Made by a program: the position numbers and the translations under genes. From IMG/VR virus record IMGVR_UViG_3300046010_000232, positions 1 to 22,247 of that record: a stretch of 22,247 nucleotides of DNA; one strand, given 5' to 3'. Source of the stretch: a virus. How positions within the stretch are numbered: the first letter of the stretch is position 1; every line of letters starts with the position of its first letter. Below, in pieces: positions 1 to 8,200 of the stretch. A model generated the notes under the pieces. It saw only the letters and a list, made by a program, of their open reading frames with translations, had not been told where the DNA came from and ran no database searches.

Positions 1-92
1 GGAAGGGAGGAATAGCCCCACAGAGGCCACCTACCTAGCCTTTATCTCTAAGCCTTGCCCATAGGGGTCTATTCTCTAGGCATAAGGGGCGA

Positions 93-148
93 CCCCAGAT
101 GATTAAACTGGGGGCGTGGTGGCCTATAGTCCCCAACAAAGTTTTTTT
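93..148 (+). terminator. candidate weak intrinsic terminator with competing hairpins
   Basis: CCCCAG (93-98) pairs perfectly with CTGGGG (108-113) around a 9-nt loop. Alternatively TGGGGGC (109-115) pairs with GTCCCCA (129-135; one G-T wobble) around a 13-nt loop, followed 6 nt later by seven T residues (142-148). The two stems share the G-run and exclude each other, as in an attenuator. The T-run lies further from the stem than in a canonical terminator, so this is a weak call; it could end an upstream operon. Confidence 0.3.
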
Positions 149-204
149 CCTAAAGTGAACCTTGATCACCACTGTCCTAGTTTGTCCGTATTTATCTGTG
201 ATGT

Positions 205-232
205 CTGTCACAAATAAAAGATTTATTTACAG
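205..232. repeat. AT-rich perfect inverted repeat
   Basis: AAATAAA (212-218) and TTTATTT (222-228) are perfect complements around a 3-nt loop. CTGT (205-208) and ACAG (229-232) extend the stem after a 3-nt bulge. A second small hairpin, GTGA/TCAC, overlaps its left side (about 198-211). Role unknown; a protein-binding site or RNA hairpin is possible. Confidence 0.5.
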
Positions 233-235
233 AAA

Positions 236-260
236 GCGGGAAATGGGTATTTTTTCCCGC
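236..260. repeat. GC-rich 8-bp perfect inverted repeat
   Basis: GCGGGAAA (236-243) and TTTCCCGC (253-260) are exact complements around a 9-nt loop. There is no T-run after the stem, so it is not a normal terminator on the + strand. It may be an operator, a packaging-related site or part of a structured RNA. Confidence 0.5.
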
Positions 261-276
261 CTAATACAGTATAGGA

Positions 277-306
277 GCAGTTAGCGGAACGGTTGTAGCT
301 AACTGC
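277..306. repeat. 9-bp perfect inverted repeat
   Basis: GCAGTTAGC (277-285) and GCTAACTGC (298-306) are exact complements with a 12-nt loop. This is the longest uninterrupted stem in the leader. I see no tRNA features (no T-arm consensus, no CCA end), so it is reported as structure only. Confidence 0.5.
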
Positions 307-318
307 GGGCTACGCTCA

Positions 319-345
319 CGCTACGCCCCTCTAAGGGCTGTAGCG
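319..345. repeat. 10-bp hairpin with a one-base bulge
   Basis: CGCTAC-GCCC (319-328) pairs with GGGC-T-GTAGCG (335-345), leaving T339 as a bulge and CTCTAA as a 6-nt loop. A direct repeat of GCTACGC lies just before and inside it (from about 309 and 320). It is probably the most stable element of the leader. The function is unknown. Confidence 0.5.
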
Positions 346-353
346 GACTTACC

Positions 354-413
354 CCTCACTTCGCTTGAGGCTCGCTCGGGCGCCAAGCCCGATGACGAGG
401 CGCAAGTCGCCTC
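354..413. repeat. three hairpins in tandem
   Basis: CCTCA/TGAGG (354-358, 366-370), TCGGGC/GCCCGA (376-381, 387-392) and GAGGCG/CGCCTC (397-402, 408-413) are consecutive perfect stems with loops of 7, 5 and 5 nt. TGAGGC (366-371) can instead pair with GCCTCA (409-414), giving a closed alternative fold. The last stem ends about 30 nt before the terminase ribosome site, so it could influence its translation. Confidence 0.5.
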
Positions 414-442
414 ATTTAGTTGGGTGTAATCTACCAAAATTT

Positions 443-456
443 AGGAGCCTGCTATT
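443..456 (+). promoter_or_regulatory. ribosome binding site with ATT start codon for the terminase
   Basis: AGGAG (443-447) is followed after 6 nt by ATT (454-456), in frame with the terminase and just after an in-frame TAG (442-444). No ATG, GTG or TTG occurs in this frame before the ATG at 514, and no comparable purine tract precedes that ATG. The spacing is ideal for initiation at ATT, a rare but known bacterial start codon (as in infC). Confidence 0.55.
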
Positions 457-2313
457 TCTAATAACACTGCTGATATAGCAAAGCGGGTAATCCTTAACGC
501 TGTAGCAGAAGGTATGACTATAGAGACGGCTTGCGGTGAAGCTGGTAAGTCTATGAAGACTTATGAATACTACCGCAGATCCGATAAGGTCTTCGCAGAT
601 AAAGTTGATAGAACCCGTCTAGGGTTAAGGTCTAAGAACTTTGCAGCTACCGATGTCCACGACCTCGGCTTCGCCGAGTTCCGCCAGAAGTTCCTTCATC
701 AGACTACCTTCCCCCACCAGCAGAACCTAGCAGATGTTATAGAGGGAAGAGACCCTTCCTGGCACCATCCCGCTATGAAGTTTGAAAAGGGTATTGCAGA
801 TAACCGTATCCTTATCAATATCCCACCGAACCACGCCAAGTCAATTACGATTACCGTAGATTATGTAACTTGGAAGATAGTCCAGAATCCTAACTTTAGA
901 GTCTTGATAGTATCCCAGACTCAGCAGCTTGCAGCAGACTTCCTATATGCCATCAAGCAAAGACTTACCCATCCGATGTATGAGACCCTTCAGCAGGCTT
1001 ACGCCGCTGGAGTCGGCTTTAACTCTAAGTCTGCTACCTGGACTACTACTAGAGTCACCTTCGGTGATGAACTCAGGGAATCATCTGAGAAGGACCCAAA
1101 CCTAGAAGCTGTAGGTATTGGCGGTCAGATTTACGGTAAGCGTGCCGATATGATTATTGTTGATGACGCTGTTACCTTGAAGAATGCAAATGAATTTGAA
1201 AAGCAGATTAGATGGCTTACCCAAGATGTTAGATCCCGTCTTAACCCTACTGGTAAGTTAATTGTTATCGGAACCCGCGTTGCCTCTGTAGACTTATACA
1301 AAGAACTACGCTCTCCTGATAGATACCCTGGTGGTCTGGTCCCTTGGACATATCTGGCTATGCCAGCTTTACTTGAAACCAATGAGGACCCCACCAAGTG
1401 GGTAACGCTCTGGCCTTACTCAGACCAACCCTTTGATGGGCAGAAAGACTCTGATAAGACAGATGAAGGCCTCTATCCTCGCTGGAACGGTAAGCATCTC
1501 TATGCAGAACGTCAAGCTATGGATGCTCAAACTTGGGCTTTAGTTTATCAGCAACAAGATGTTTCAGATGATGCCACCTTTGACCCTGTTTGCGTAAAGG
1601 GCTCTATTGATGGAATGCGAAGGTCAGGTCGTCTCCAGATGGGAGCACCAGGTCATCCTAAAGATTTAACTGGTTTTTCTTTTGTATGTGGACTAGACCC
1701 TGCAATGGTTGGTGATACCGCCGCTATCTGCTACGGCGTAGATCGTGTAACTCATAAGCGCTACATTGTAGATGCTATCAAGATTACTAGACCAACACCA
1801 GCTCAAATTAGACAGTTGATTATTGATTGGACCAACGTCTATGCTCCCGCTGAATGGGTTGTAGAACGTAACGCTTTCCAGTCCTTCCTAACTCAGGATG
1901 AAGGTATCCGTCAGTTCCTTGCATCTAAGGGAACAGTCCTTAGAGAACATCATACTGGTAATAACAAATGGGATGCAGGCTTTGGTGTAGCTTCTATGTC
2001 TACCCTCTTTGGAACTAAGCAGCAAGATGGTAAGCATCACAGAGATAACATTATTCATCTCCCATCAGATCAAACCGAAAACATCAAGGCTCTAATAGAG
2101 CAACTAATCACTTGGTCACCTACCACTAAGGGTAAGACCGATATGGTGATGGCGTTATGGTTCTGTGAGATTAAAGCCAGAGAATGGCTTAACAACGGAA
2201 TACATACCACACATCATCTAAAGAATCCATTTTTGTCTCGCTATGAACGAGGCAAGCGTCTGGTAGTAAACATAGACGAACTACTAGCCGAACAACAACG
2301 TCAATTCATATAG
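454..2313 (+). CDS. terL: phage terminase, large subunit (ATPase-nuclease), with N-terminal helix-turn-helix
   Basis: Packages phage DNA into the procapsid: an ATPase motor docked on the portal plus a nuclease that cuts the concatemer. Counting from the first conventional ATG (514), a Walker A-like PPNHAKS lies at residues 104-110, Walker B ADMIIVDD at 211-218, a coupling motif VIGTR at 251-255, and the nuclease region starts with GLDPA (D395) followed by VVERN (E451). I place the start at ATT 454, adding 20 residues. The reading frame is open, the only good ribosome site is there, and the added residues complete a helix-turn-helix continuing into TIETACGEAGKSMKTYEYY, as found in small terminase subunits. 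That would make the protein 619 residues, with a TerS-like DNA-binding head fused to TerL; no separate terS is visible. The conventional alternative is 599 residues from 514. Function is confident; the start is moderately so. Confidence 0.92.
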   Translation: MSNNTADIAKRVILNAVAEGMTIETACGEAGKSMKTYEYYRRSDKVFADKVDRTRLGLRSKNFAATDVHDLGFAEFRQKFLHQTTFPHQQNLADVIEGRDPSWHHPAMKFEKGIADNRILINIPPNHAKSITITVDYVTWKIVQNPNFRVLIVSQTQQLAADFLYAIKQRLTHPMYETLQQAYAAGVGFNSKSATWTTTRVTFGDELRESSEKDPNLEAVGIGGQIYGKRADMIIVDDAVTLKNANEFEKQIRWLTQDVRSRLNPTGKLIVIGTRVASVDLYKELRSPDRYPGGLVPWTYLAMPALLETNEDPTKWVTLWPYSDQPFDGQKDSDKTDEGLYPRWNGKHLYAERQAMDAQTWALVYQQQDVSDDATFDPVCVKGSIDGMRRSGRLQMGAPGHPKDLTGFSFVCGLDPAMVGDTAAICYGVDRVTHKRYIVDAIKITRPTPAQIRQLIIDWTNVYAPAEWVVERNAFQSFLTQDEGIRQFLASKGTVLREHHTGNNKWDAGFGVASMSTLFGTKQQDGKHHRDNIIHLPSDQTENIKALIEQLITWSPTTKGKTDMVMALWFCEIKAREWLNNGIHTTHHLKNPFLSRYERGKRLVVNIDELLAEQQRQFI

Positions 2314-2322
2314 GGAGATACA

Positions 2323-2562
2323 ATGCCAAAAATAGGTCAATTAAGTTATTCCAGCTCTGCTAAAGGAAATAAAGCACGAGCTAGTGAAAAGAAAGCAAGC
2401 GCAAAAATTCGTGGTATGAGAGAAAATACAGGCAGCAATACTGTATTTGGTACAGGTGAAGGTGGCGGAAGAAGAGTTGATAGATACCCAAATAAACTTG
2501 TAAAAACCACTGCTAAAAAAGCAACAGCAAAAAAACTAACACAGAAGGCAAAGAAGAAGTAA
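2323..2562 (+). CDS. small lysine-rich basic protein, function unknown
   Basis: 79 residues starting at an ATG preceded by AGGGAG. The composition is rich in Lys, Ala, Gly and Ser, with a flexible glycine stretch in the middle (TGEGGGRR) and a very basic C-terminal third that ends in three lysines. No enzymatic motif, membrane segment or signal peptide is visible. It sits between terminase and portal and overlaps the next start by one base (TAATG), so it is part of the head operon. A role in binding packaged DNA or in head assembly is a guess from charge and position. The gene is supported by its ribosome site, tight coupling and the absence of any competing frame. Confidence 0.75.
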   Translation: MPKIGQLSYSSSAKGNKARASEKKASAKIRGMRENTGSNTVFGTGEGGGRRVDRYPNKLVKTTAKKATAKKLTQKAKKK

Positions 2563-2711
2563 TGCCAAACAAGAAACCAACACTTGACGATTACTTATCT
2601 AAGAAGAAGAAAGTGCCTTCTAAGAATAAAAGATACCCAGGCGACAGCGATGTAAAGATTGGCCCAAGCAAGGGTAAGCCTATTATTAAATTAAAAACAA
2701 AAAAGAAGTAA
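2562..2711 (+). CDS. tiny lysine-rich protein, function unknown
   Basis: 49 residues, beginning MPNKKPTLDDYLSKKKK and ending KLKTKKK before TAA at 2709-2711. The ATG overlaps the stop of the previous gene by one base, and the stop lies 6 nt before the portal ATG, so the three genes are translationally coupled. About a third of the residues are Lys. The short TLDDYLSKK segment could be a peptide motif docking on a partner, with the rest disordered. No family is recognised. It is included because it fills an otherwise unexplained gap exactly, with proper start/stop coupling. DNA binding is possible but not shown. Confidence 0.65.
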   Translation: MPNKKPTLDDYLSKKKKVPSKNKRYPGDSDVKIGPSKGKPIIKLKTKKK

Positions 2712-2717
2712 GGACAA

Positions 2718-4445
2718 ATGCTTACAACCAAAGAGGTTATTGCTAAGGTAGCACGGCTACAGACTAAGTACTCAGCGCGTGATCAACGTATGCGCGATGT
2801 GCTATCCGTGCGTCAAGGAGACATCAGCAAGGTCTATCCTGCTATGTTCTCTGAGGAGTACCCAAAACCTCTGGTTGCTAACTTTGTAGATGTAGCCGCT
2901 CGTGACCTCGCAGAGGTTATGGCACCACTACCATCCTTTAACTGCGCTGCTACCAATATGGTTTCAGATAGCGCACGTAAGGCTGCTGATACTAGAACTC
3001 GTATTGCCAACTACTTTGTATCAGGTTCTGAACTCCAAATTCAAATGTATCAAGGTGCTGACTGGTTTAATACTTATGGAATGCTACCAGCAATGGTAGA
3101 GATGGATTACGAAACTAATAATCCACGCATCCGCTTGCTAAATCCTTTTGGAGTATATCCTGAGATGGACCGCTTTGGTCGCTGTATCTCAATTACTCAG
3201 GTAGTAAATACTGATGCAGAATCTCTAGCAATGCAATATCCAGAGTTCTACAATCAAATCATTACTAACAAGAGTTATATCAGTAGTTCTCCTTACATCA
3301 CAATGATTCGCTACCACGATAAGGACCAAGATTTAATCTATGTTCCAGATCGTAACAACTTAATTTTATCTAACTTACCTAATGCCATTGGTAAATGCTT
3401 AGCCCGCGTTGCTGTTCGTTCATCCCTAGACGGAGAAGCACGCGGTCAGTTTGATGATGTTCTAGCAGTACAACTTGCTAGAGCACGCTTTGCAGTATTA
3501 CAGATTCAAGCAGCAGAGAAATCTATCCAAGCACCTATTGCTATTCCGCAAGATGTGCAAGAACTAGCACTTGGCCCTGACGCTATTATGCGTTCTGCTA
3601 ATCCGCAAGGTATCCGCCGTGTCCCATTAGAACTTCCGCCAGGAGTCTTTACAGAATCTGGCGTTCTAGAGCGAGAACTACGTCTAGGTTCTCGTTATCC
3701 AGAAGTTCGTAGCGGTAACGTTGATGCTTCAATCATTACAGGTCGCGGAGTTCAAGCGCTACAGGCTGGCTTTGATACTCAGGTGCGTGCAGCACAAGCA
3801 CAGTTTGCAAGACTATTTACCGAATTGGTATCTCTCTGCTTTGAGGTAGATGAGAAAATCTTTGGTTCTATGACCAAGGAAATCAAAGGTGTAGATGACG
3901 GTACTCCGTTTAATATGAAGTATGTGCCATCTCGTCAGATTGCTGGTGAATATGGTGTAGATGTTCGTTACGGCATTATGTCTGGTATGAATCCAAACAA
4001 TGCCATCATTGCCTTACTACAGATGCGAAGCGACAAACTCGTATCAAGAGATTATGTACGTAGAGAAATCCCTATGGAGTTGAATGTCACTCAAGAAGAG
4101 CAGCGTGTGGATATTGAAGAGATGCGTGATTCTTTGCGCGTTGCTGTTGCTCAGTATGCTCAGACCATTCCAGCACTTGCTGCCCAAGGTCAAGATCCTT
4201 CTCAGATTGTTTCAAGAATCGCCGAGGTTATTAAGGGTCGCCAAAAAGGTAAACAACTTGAGACGATAATTGAAGAAGTATTCGCCCCAGAACCAGCACC
4301 AGAAGTTCCAATGGGCGAAGAAGTTCCAGCAGCAGGTATGGCCCCCGTTCCTGCCTCGCAGCCAACTCCAGAACAAATGGGTGCGGCCCCTGCTGCTGGC
4401 TCTCGTCCAGATATAGCGTCATTACTCGCATCTATTGCAGGGTAA
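2718..4445 (+). CDS. portal protein
   Basis: 575 residues, the right size and place (just after the terminase) for the dodecameric ring at the head vertex through which DNA is packaged and ejected. The N-terminal half is mixed alpha/beta with conserved-looking patches such as LLNPFGVYPEMD (about 140-151). The middle contains a long helical stretch around QLARARFAVLQIQAAEKSIQAPI, fitting the portal stem and crown helices, followed by GVLERELRLGSRYPEVRSG. The last 50 residues are Pro/Ala/Gln-rich and probably disordered. A short AAGGA lies 3 nt before ATG, slightly tight. The assignment rests on size, order and overall pattern rather than one diagnostic motif, so it is strong but not certain. 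Confidence 0.85.
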   Translation: MLTTKEVIAKVARLQTKYSARDQRMRDVLSVRQGDISKVYPAMFSEEYPKPLVANFVDVAARDLAEVMAPLPSFNCAATNMVSDSARKAADTRTRIANYFVSGSELQIQMYQGADWFNTYGMLPAMVEMDYETNNPRIRLLNPFGVYPEMDRFGRCISITQVVNTDAESLAMQYPEFYNQIITNKSYISSSPYITMIRYHDKDQDLIYVPDRNNLILSNLPNAIGKCLARVAVRSSLDGEARGQFDDVLAVQLARARFAVLQIQAAEKSIQAPIAIPQDVQELALGPDAIMRSANPQGIRRVPLELPPGVFTESGVLERELRLGSRYPEVRSGNVDASIITGRGVQALQAGFDTQVRAAQAQFARLFTELVSLCFEVDEKIFGSMTKEIKGVDDGTPFNMKYVPSRQIAGEYGVDVRYGIMSGMNPNNAIIALLQMRSDKLVSRDYVRREIPMELNVTQEEQRVDIEEMRDSLRVAVAQYAQTIPALAAQGQDPSQIVSRIAEVIKGRQKGKQLETIIEEVFAPEPAPEVPMGEEVPAAGMAPVPASQPTPEQMGAAPAAGSRPDIASLLASIAG

Positions 4446-4457
4446 GGGAGGTGTGAA

Positions 4458-4586
4458 ATGAAAAAAGGTGGTCGTGCAAAGGCTCCAATGGCTAAGCCAA
4501 CCGAAGGCAAGAAGGATATGAAGAAGCCAGGTGGCAAGGTTGAATTTGGATATGCTGGCAAAGCTCGTAAAGGCAAGAAGGCTTAG
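4458..4586 (+). CDS. tiny basic Lys/Gly-rich protein, function unknown
   Basis: 42 residues from ATG 4458 (preceded by GGGAGG) to TAG 4584-4586. It begins MKKGGRAKAPMAKP and ends ARKGKKA. Roughly a third of the residues are Lys or Arg and there is no hydrophobic core except a short VEFGYAG. The strong ribosome site makes real translation likely despite the size. It is the third tiny basic protein around the terminase-portal block. No family is recognised with confidence; very similar short KKGG proteins occur, as far as I remember, in other environmental phages. Confidence 0.65.
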   Translation: MKKGGRAKAPMAKPTEGKKDMKKPGGKVEFGYAGKARKGKKA

Positions 4587-4610
4587 TGTTACTCGTTGAG
4601 AGGATAGAGC

Positions 4611-4829
4611 GTGGAAGATAACAAAGATTATGTACCACGCTCTGTCACTCTTGCAGATTTTTTAGTAGTTGTATCAGGTTTCTTTGTAAATATAGTGCGA
4701 GCCGTAGAGATGCTTGCATCAGAACTTTTAGATTTAGCAGTGTATCACGCAAATAGAACAACAAAAGTTTCCAGAGTATGGGAACAGTTCACATCAGATT
4801 TAGAGAAGATGGAGGATCCAAATGGCTAG
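4611..4829 (+). CDS. small putative membrane or amphipathic protein
   Basis: 72 residues with a GTG start preceded by GAGAGGA. After a short polar N terminus (MEDNKDYVPRS), residues about 13-33 form a hydrophobic stretch (LADFLVVVSGFFVNIVRAVEML) interrupted by one Asn and one Arg, followed by an amphipathic helix and an acidic C terminus. A single membrane-associated helix is plausible, though the internal charge means an amphipathic or oligomerising helix is equally possible. Its stop lies inside the start of the next gene (8-nt overlap). The position among head genes may mean a minor virion component or ejection helper. Function is not recognised. Confidence 0.7.
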   Translation: MEDNKDYVPRSVTLADFLVVVSGFFVNIVRAVEMLASELLDLAVYHANRTTKVSRVWEQFTSDLEKMEDPNG

Positions 4830-5250
4830 AGGGCCTATGGCAGGTGTATCAGGACCTGGTAAATTCTCCAAGAGAACAGATGGTTTATCATTCCAATCAA
4901 CAGAGTATGGCTCAGGTGTTGAGAACGCCGCTAATAAAGCAGGCGCTCCACTAGCCAAGACTGCCGATGTACGTCCAACATCTCGTAGCGAGATGGGTAT
5001 GGCTCCAAGCCAAGTTACTCCATTGTATGCTCCATCAGAGCGACCAGGTGAGCCAATCACTTCAGGTATTGCAATGGGTGAAGGTCCAGGACCAGAAGTT
5101 CTTGGTATTAACGCTCCAAATATTGATACCGATAGTGACTTACAGAGACTTGTATCTTATTTACCAGCATTTGAAGTAATGGCTCAGTCTCCTAATTCAA
5201 CTCAAGCATTCCGTAATTATGTAAGGATACTTAGGGCTAACCTTCTATGA
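4822..5250 (+). CDS. Gly/Pro/Ser-rich small virion-associated protein, unknown
   Basis: 142 residues, ATG preceded by GGAGG (about 4811-4815) and overlapping the previous gene by 8 nt. The first ~100 residues are low-complexity, rich in Gly, Pro, Ala and Ser, and probably unfolded. The last ~45 (from about DTDSDLQRLVSYLPAFEVMAQSPNS) look like two or three helices ending RILRANLL. This looks like a long flexible linker plus a small helical anchor, which suits an adaptor binding to a larger virion protein. The stop overlaps the ATG of the giant protein by ATGA, so the two are coupled. No homologue is recognised; a partner role for the giant protein is inference. Confidence 0.7.
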   Translation: MARGPMAGVSGPGKFSKRTDGLSFQSTEYGSGVENAANKAGAPLAKTADVRPTSRSEMGMAPSQVTPLYAPSERPGEPITSGIAMGEGPGPEVLGINAPNIDTDSDLQRLVSYLPAFEVMAQSPNSTQAFRNYVRILRANLL

Positions 5251-8200
5251 GCGAACGCGCAATAGCTCAAAGCATCTACAATGAATTGCAGAAAAAATAT
5301 AATCCTTCTGCCTTTGACACAATGGGTGCTTTTAATCAACTTTACAATAATAGTAATAAACCAAACTCTTTAGCTGTGCCTATGGATGTTGCAAAGGCTT
5401 TAGATCCTACAGGCCGTCAAGAGTTTATTGATGCTTATCGCCGTCAACAGGCTTATCGCGCTGAAGAAGCTAAGCCACCTGGATTTTGGGGTAAATTATT
5501 TATCAAATTAGAAAAGGCTTACAACCTTGCAGCCCAAGGAGTTTCTTTTGGCTTACTTGTTGGTGAGGAAACTAATCCACTTTACGAAGGCAAAGGATTA
5601 GATACAAACAAAATCCGTCAATCTTGGGAAGCTGCCCGTACGGTATCTCCTGGTCGCGCTCTTGTAAGGACTCTTGTTGGTCAACCACTTGATTTAGTAG
5701 AAGATGCTTTTAATGCAGCAACTCTAGGTAAGAGTCGCAATAAAGCAGAAAAGTTTATTAAAGACCACCTGCTTTTTGCTGCTAATGACTTTGATATCTA
5801 TCAAAAAGAACAAGCAGAAGAAGCATTCCGTGAACAAACATTTGGTCGTTGGTCATCTTTCACTACTGATGTTATTGCTCGCTTTGTTATTGATCCATTT
5901 ATTATTGGTGGAAAAGTTGCTAAGACAGTAAAAGCCTTTGGTTATGCAACCGAAGGTGTCGGATATGTAAAGAGTGCCCTTGCTGGCGAAACAACAACTC
6001 GTAAAGCAAAAAAGGTAAAAGCCAACTTTGAGAAATTTGTTGAAGATACCGATGGCTTAGGCACAGCAGATTTATTCCGCATTAAGGCAATTCGTGAATC
6101 TGCTAATCCTGCAACTCTTGCAGATGTGCTTGCTCAAGCAAACAAGATTGATGACGTAGCAACTAGGCATAAAGCAAAAGCAGATATTATTTTATGGGCT
6201 CAGGGTGACGCTCAAGCGGCTGGAAACCTTATTGCTCGCCACGAAGATATCGCAGCACGTATTGCAAATCTTGAAGACGAAATTACTGCAGCTAAGTATT
6301 TAGGTTCATCAACCGATAAAGTAACAGGTCAATTAACTATGGACCTTGTTAATCAGGGTGATAACTTAGAGAAAAACCAGATACTTCTAAAGACCTTACA
6401 AACAGAACTTGATGATACATATAAAACTTTAGATCTTGCTGGCTCTTTAAGCCCTAATGCTGTGCCACGTTTTGGCGTTACAACTAAAGCACGCCAGTTC
6501 TTAACATTCTCAGATGATACGGCTGTTGGTAAAAAGTTTACAGACCTTCGTAATGGCGCAGCAGGTCCAGTAGTTCGTTTCCTGCAAGGCTTTGCATATA
6601 AACGCCCTCGCGGTTGGATTGACTTTACCGATAATCAATCTGTTCAGACTCTTGATAATATGCTCAACAGAGTCCGTGATTTTTCAACACAGCAAAAAAG
6701 ACTTTACGTTGAAAAGGTAGATAACTTAAAGGCTAAGTTACAAGTTGCAAAGACCCCAGAAGAAGCAAAAGTCCTTAAACAAGAAATAGATAAACTTGAA
6801 GCAGATGTAAAGCAGGCAGAGTTCTCGCCTGAAAAACGCAACGAATTATTTGACAAGTATACATCTGCTGCAGATGCTGATGCTAGAGCTGCTGCTTATA
6901 TTGAAATAGAAGAAGAACTATTTAGTACAGTTGCTCGCCAGTTTGGTTTCACGAACGAGAAAGATGTTCTTGCTGCTTGGCGTAAATACTCCACAGCCCG
7001 TAATAGCGCACGTAACTTAATCCGTGAGCGTGCTTATACTGGCGCTGGAACAAAGACACCTGAAGGTCAATTCATCCCAGCAGGTTCTAAAGTCGCCCCT
7101 ATTGAAGGCGGAGAAGGTATTCTTAACGTAGTTGCTTTACCTTTGAACGAAACACAGCTACTTAGACAACTTCCTACCCTTGATATTGACCAAATGTATA
7201 ACTCTTTGATGAGATATACAAGAGCGCAGCGTGGCAAACCATACGAAATGGGTGCTATTGCTCAAAGTAAGTTGATGAATATTGGAGATGGGCTTGACTC
7301 ATTGCTTAAATTTGAGGTTTTAGCTCGCCTTGGATATCCAATTCGTAACGTAACTGAAGGTTATATGCGAATTATGTCAACCGTTGGACCTATGGCTATT
7401 ATGAATCGCGTTGCTTATGGCCTTGGAGCTGCAGGAAAAAATATAATTAACTCTAAATTCAAAAATGCTTCAACAGAAGACGTATTCAAATGGAGCAATA
7501 ACGTAAAATTAGAGACAAAGAAGCAAGAACTTGAAGCTCTTATGGATGTTGCCGATGATCCAGAACTTATTGCTAGACAAATTGCAGAAATTGATGCAAT
7601 GCTTGCTGGAAAAGTACCAGTAATTGACAAATTTGGTATGGGTCTAAACGAGATTCGTATTGGCAATAAAGTAATTACTGTTGAAGATGCTTTAGGCGCT
7701 ACCCCGCAACAGGCTGCATTCATCCGCGATAGGTTTATTACCAATGCTTCGCAGATTGTTGATGACCATTTCACTGAGGCTAACAAGGCTTTCCGTAATT
7801 CTTTTGAAACTACAGGCGACTGGGTTATTGTCAACGGAAATGATGAAGGTTGGGAACAAGCTTACATCCGTGTAGTGAATCGTCAAATTCGCGGTTCCAA
7901 ACTTACTCGTATTCTGTTACAAGATAAACCCCGCGAGGCTCTTGTTGCAGAAGCTAGAACATTTCTTTTGAAGAACCCAGAAGGTCGCAGGATTCTACGT
8001 AACCTTGCTTTAGGCCGTGAAGTAGATGACATTATTCAGGCAAACTTAGAAAATATTGATAATGTTTTTCCTGCATTTGCTGCTGGATTACGCCGTGTAT
8101 CAGCAGACCGTGCAATAAATGCTGATGATATTAAGTTATTCTTTGCTAATGCAGTAGATCGTCCTAGTATAAATGCAGCACAGATATCTAATGCTAATGG

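Larger units (their letters stand above)
1..442. other. non-coding, highly structured region upstream of the terminase
   Basis: No ORF with a credible ribosome site was found on either strand here. Up to about position 63 one frame is open (about 20 codons from the window edge) and could be the tail of an upstream gene, but it has no recognisable content. The rest holds at least seven perfect or near-perfect inverted repeats between 93 and 413, listed separately. Such density, directly before the packaging gene, fits a regulatory leader, a structured RNA or a packaging/end region. The sequence alone does not decide among these. Confidence 0.6.

Noticed and set aside
262-277. TAATACAGTATAGGAG resembles a shortened T7-type promoter (TAATAC...TATAGG).
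   Set aside because: The spacing is five bases shorter than the T7 consensus, no phage RNA polymerase gene is visible in the window, and no second copy was noticed. It is probably chance in AT-rich sequence.
277-345. tRNA-like gene in the leader.
   Set aside because: Stems do not fit the cloverleaf, and no T-arm consensus or acceptor pairing was found.
4202-4576. A 124-codon minus-strand frame near the portal C terminus.
   Set aside because: It is antisense to the Pro/Ala-rich portal tail and to a tiny gene with a strong ribosome site; low-complexity artefact.
5403-5417. DPTGR at residues 53-57 of the giant protein, resembling the T/DxxGR motif of N4 virion RNA polymerase.
   Set aside because: The partner motif (R-x3-K-x6-7-Y-G) was not found, and the motif lies at the extreme N terminus with no polymerase-like context.
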